From the NCBI GenBank assembly GCA_033720695.1, contig JAWWCA010000165.1:1-8113 (forward strand): 8,113 nt of DNA, written 5' to 3'. Numbering within the stretch: position 1 is the stretch's first letter; every line of letters begins with the position of its first letter. Position numbers and translations under genes: made by a program. The notes beneath the pieces were generated by a model. The model saw only the letters and a program-made list of their open reading frames with translations, searched no databases and was not told the origin of the DNA. Positions 5,933 to 8,113 of the stretch are shown here, piece by piece. The stretch is from DATGQT01 sp033720695 (GTDB lineage Bacteria; Bacteroidota; Rhodothermia; Rhodothermales; Rubricoccaceae).

Positions 5933-7270
5933 ATGCCCGGTACCCAGCGGATGCGCGCGGCCGACGTCGCCTGGCTGCGGATGGAGAGCCCCACCAACCC
6001 CATGACGATCTCGGGGGTGCTGATGACGGGGACGCCCATGCCACGCGAGACGCTGCTCCAGCTCCTGCAGGAGCGCCTCCTCGTCTACCCCCGCTTCCGC
6101 ATGCGCGTCGACGACCCCGAGGCCGCGACGCCGCACTGGGTGCCCGACGAGCCGTTCGACCTCGACCGGCACGTCGTCCCCTACGCGCTCCCCGCGCCCG
6201 GCGACCAGACGGCGCTCCAGGAGAGCGTGAGCGCGCTGATGAGCACGCCGCTCTCGTTCGACCACGCGCCGTGGGCGTTCCACCACGTCGAGCGCTACGG
6301 GGAGGGCTCGGCCATCATCGCTCGCCTCCACCACTGCATCGCCGATGGCATCGCGCTGATGCACGTCCTGCTGTCGATGTCGGACGAGCTGTGGGACCCG
6401 GGCCGCACCGCCGCGCCCGCCGCGCCGCAGGCGAAGCGGCCCTTCTCGGAGCGGCTGGCGAGGGCGGCCCGGACCACCGTCCGGGGCACGGGCCGGCTCG
6501 CCACGGGCCTGAAGACCGGCGTGCTCGGGACGGGGACGCTCGCGCGCCTCACCTTCATGCCGTCCGATCCCGAGACGCCCTACAAGGGCGAGAACTCGGC
6601 GCACAAGCGCGCCGCCTGGAGCCGGCCCCTCCCCCTCGACGACATCAAGGCCGTGGGCCGGGCCACGGGCGCGAAGGTCAACGACGTGCTCCTCGCTGCG
6701 GCGGCGGGCGCCCTCCGTCGGTACATGGACGCGCGCGGCGAGCCCACCGAGGGCGTGGAGGTCCGCGCCGCCGTCCCCTTCAACGTCCGCCCCCTCGACC
6801 GAGCGCACGAGCTCGGCAACGCGTTCTCCCTCGTCTTCCTCAAGCTGCCGGTCGGCGTCGAGGACCCCGTCGAGCGGCTGCGGCTGCTGAAGCGGCGGAT
6901 GGACAGGATCAAGCGCTCGACGGAGCCGGCCGTGGTCTACGGCATCCTCCAGACCATCGGGCGCACCCCCCACCTCGTGCACGACCTCGTCGTCAAGCTG
7001 TTCGCGTCGAAGGCGACGGCGGTGATGACGAACGTGCCCGGCCCGCCCGAGCGCGTCCACCTCCTCGGCGTGCCGCTCCGGGACCTCATGTTCTGGGTGC
7101 CGCAGGCCGGCGACCTCGCCCTCGGCCTCTCGATCCTCTCCTACGACGGCCGCGTCCTCGTCGGGGTCGCCTCCGACGCGACGCTCGCCGACCCGTCGGC
7201 GCTCGTCGAGGCCTTCGAGGCGGAGTTCGAGGCGCTCGCGGCCCGCTACGCCGACGCCGAGGCGGCCTGA
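5933..7270 (+). CDS. wax ester synthase/diacylglycerol O-acyltransferase (WS/DGAT) family protein
   Basis: A 445-residue protein, close to the usual 450-480 of bacterial WS/DGAT. The catalytic motif HHCIADG is at 133-139 (HHxxxDG, H134 the expected base). Further family marks are SPTNPM (19-24), PLSFDHAPW (106-114), ND (250-251) within KVNDVLLAAAAGALRRY, PFNVRP (282-287), GN (295-296) and NVPGPP (367-372) followed by FWVPQAGDLALGLSILSY (387-404). Known members acylate fatty alcohols or diacylglycerol with acyl-CoA at the membrane and make storage wax esters or triacylglycerol; which applies here is not readable. The frame is open upstream through rlmN, but ATG 5933 follows rlmN by 62 bases and begins the conserved N-terminus (QRMRAADVAWLRME). 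The gene converges on the polyphosphate kinase gene. Confidence 0.93.
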   Translation: MPGTQRMRAADVAWLRMESPTNPMTISGVLMTGTPMPRETLLQLLQERLLVYPRFRMRVDDPEAATPHWVPDEPFDLDRHVVPYALPAPGDQTALQESVSALMSTPLSFDHAPWAFHHVERYGEGSAIIARLHHCIADGIALMHVLLSMSDELWDPGRTAAPAAPQAKRPFSERLARAARTTVRGTGRLATGLKTGVLGTGTLARLTFMPSDPETPYKGENSAHKRAAWSRPLPLDDIKAVGRATGAKVNDVLLAAAAGALRRYMDARGEPTEGVEVRAAVPFNVRPLDRAHELGNAFSLVFLKLPVGVEDPVERLRLLKRRMDRIKRSTEPAVVYGILQTIGRTPHLVHDLVVKLFASKATAVMTNVPGPPERVHLLGVPLRDLMFWVPQAGDLALGLSILSYDGRVLVGVASDATLADPSALVEAFEAEFEALAARYADAEAA

Positions 7271-7280
7271 CGGCGCCGCC
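7261..7280. terminator. possible bidirectional terminator hairpin
   Basis: GGCGGC (7261-7266) pairs with GCCGCC (7275-7280) around an 8-base loop, at the convergent ends of the acyltransferase and polyphosphate kinase genes. It overlaps the last codons and stop of the former and ends three bases before the stop of the latter. There is no T-tract on either strand, so it would be an atypical terminator. Position is the main support. Confidence 0.3.
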
Positions 7281-7283
7281 CGG

Positions 7284-8113
7284 CTACGTCAGCGACTCGG
7301 GCGGGTAGTCGGCGGGGTCGAAGTCGGGCGGGGGGTACTGCGGGTCCATCGCCTCCAGCGTCTCGCGGAGGAGCTGGCTCACGACGAGGTCGCGGAACCA
7401 CCGCTCCTCGGCGGGGACGACGTACCACGGCGCCCGGTCGGTGGAGGTCCGCTCCAGCGCGATCTCGAAGGCCCGCATGTAGTCATCCCAGCGGGCGCGC
7501 TCCGCGAGGTCGTCGGGGTTGAACTTCCAGTGCTTGTCGGGCCGCTTGAGGCGGCGGCGGAACCGCTTCAGCTGGTACTCGGGGGAGATGTGGAGCATCA
7601 CCTTCACCACGCGCGTGCCCTCGTCGGCGAGCATCCGCTCGAAGGCGGCGATGTGCTCGTAGCGGCGCTCGACGACCTCGGCCGGCGCGAGGTTCTTCAC
7701 GCGCACGATCAGCACGTCCTCGTAGTGCGAGCGGTTGAAGACGTTGATGTACCCCGCCCGCGGAACGCGGCGGTGCACGCGCCAGAGGAAGTCGTGGGAG
7801 CGCTCCACCGGTGTCGGCGCCTTGAAGCTCCAGACGCGCACGCCCTGGGGGTTGAGCCCGCTGAGCACCTTGCGGATGGTGGAGTCCTTGCCGCCCGCGT
7901 CCATGGCCTGGAGCACGAGGAGGAGGGCCTGCTCGCCCTCGGCGTAGAGCCGCTCCTGGAGCTCGTCGCACGCCTCGATGTTCTTCGCGACCTGCGCGTC
8001 CACGGCGGGCTCGTCGGTCGCCTCCACGAGCCCCTGGGTGTCGGCGGGATCGCGCTCGGCGAGACGCACGGGGGTGCCAGGGGCGATGCGGTAGCGGTCG
8101 AGGTCGATCTGCA
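7284..8113 (-). CDS. polyphosphate kinase 2 family (PPK2), start beyond the window
   Basis: A PPK2-type polyphosphate:nucleotide phosphotransferase, 275 residues visible. The Walker A loop MDAGGKDS is encoded at 7881-7904, the Walker B region FNRSHYEDVL at 7710-7739 and the lid, with RRLKRPDKHWKFNPDD, at about 7497-7559. The tract FKAPTPVERSHDFLWRVHRRVP between the Walker motifs is characteristic of the subfamily that includes class III enzymes, which phosphorylate AMP and ADP; the class here is inferred. The enzyme is cytosolic. A GTG at 8069 could be taken as the start, but the frame upstream reads IDLDRYRIAPGTP joined to VRLAERDPADT. That is the conserved N-terminus of the PPK2-related family, so the gene runs off the window edge. 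The true start is probably only a few codons further. Confidence 0.93.
   Translation of the reverse strand, partial: QIDLDRYRIAPGTPVRLAERDPADTQGLVEATDEPAVDAQVAKNIEACDELQERLYAEGEQALLLVLQAMDAGGKDSTIRKVLSGLNPQGVRVWSFKAPTPVERSHDFLWRVHRRVPRAGYINVFNRSHYEDVLIVRVKNLAPAEVVERRYEHIAAFERMLADEGTRVVKVMLHISPEYQLKRFRRRLKRPDKHWKFNPDDLAERARWDDYMRAFEIALERTSTDRAPWYVVPAEERWFRDLVVSQLLRETLEAMDPQYPPPDFDPADYPPESLT

Overview
The window is a very GC-rich bacterial chromosomal segment carrying seven recognisable or plausible complete genes and the cut ends of two others. No mobile element, CRISPR array, rRNA or credible tRNA was found. Gene content is housekeeping and storage metabolism, not an accessory island. I infer a high-GC member of the Bacteroidota/Rhodothermota group (Rubricoccus or Rubrivirga-like). 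The reasons are the absence of Shine-Dalgarno motifs, TAnnTTTG-like boxes about 30-40 bases before several starts, and an archaeal/Bacteroidota-type GlmM. This placement is an inference and could be wrong.

Layout from left to right. Positions 1-105 are the 3' end of an unidentified forward gene. A 51-residue membrane peptide gene (238-393) follows. A 351-base spacer (394-744) holds a strong GC palindrome and, nearer the next gene, a small perfect hairpin. A YrbG-type sodium/calcium exchanger (745-1818) and a gamma-glutamylcyclotransferase-fold protein (1881-2261) run forward. The latter overlaps tail-to-tail by 29 bases with a reverse-strand glmM (2233-3603). A 159-base divergent promoter region (3604-3762) separates glmM from the forward run ctaB (heme O synthase, 3763-4680), rlmN (4761-5870) and a wax ester synthase/diacylglycerol acyltransferase (5933-7270). 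The last gene converges, with a 13-base gap, on a reverse-strand PPK2 polyphosphate kinase (7284 to beyond 8113). The true PPK2 start lies outside the window, because clear family sequence continues upstream of the internal GTG at 8069.

How the genes relate. glmM feeds UDP-GlcNAc and peptidoglycan synthesis. ctaB makes heme O for terminal oxidases. rlmN modifies 23S rRNA and tRNA. The acyltransferase makes neutral storage lipid and PPK2 exchanges phosphate between polyphosphate and nucleotides, so the right end touches both carbon and phosphate reserves, although the two genes are convergent and not an operon. I found no convincing new multi-gene system. The points most worth checking are the pyrimidine-rich leaders without Shine-Dalgarno sites, the promoter-like boxes, the palindromic spacer before the exchanger, and the neutral-lipid enzyme next to PPK2.
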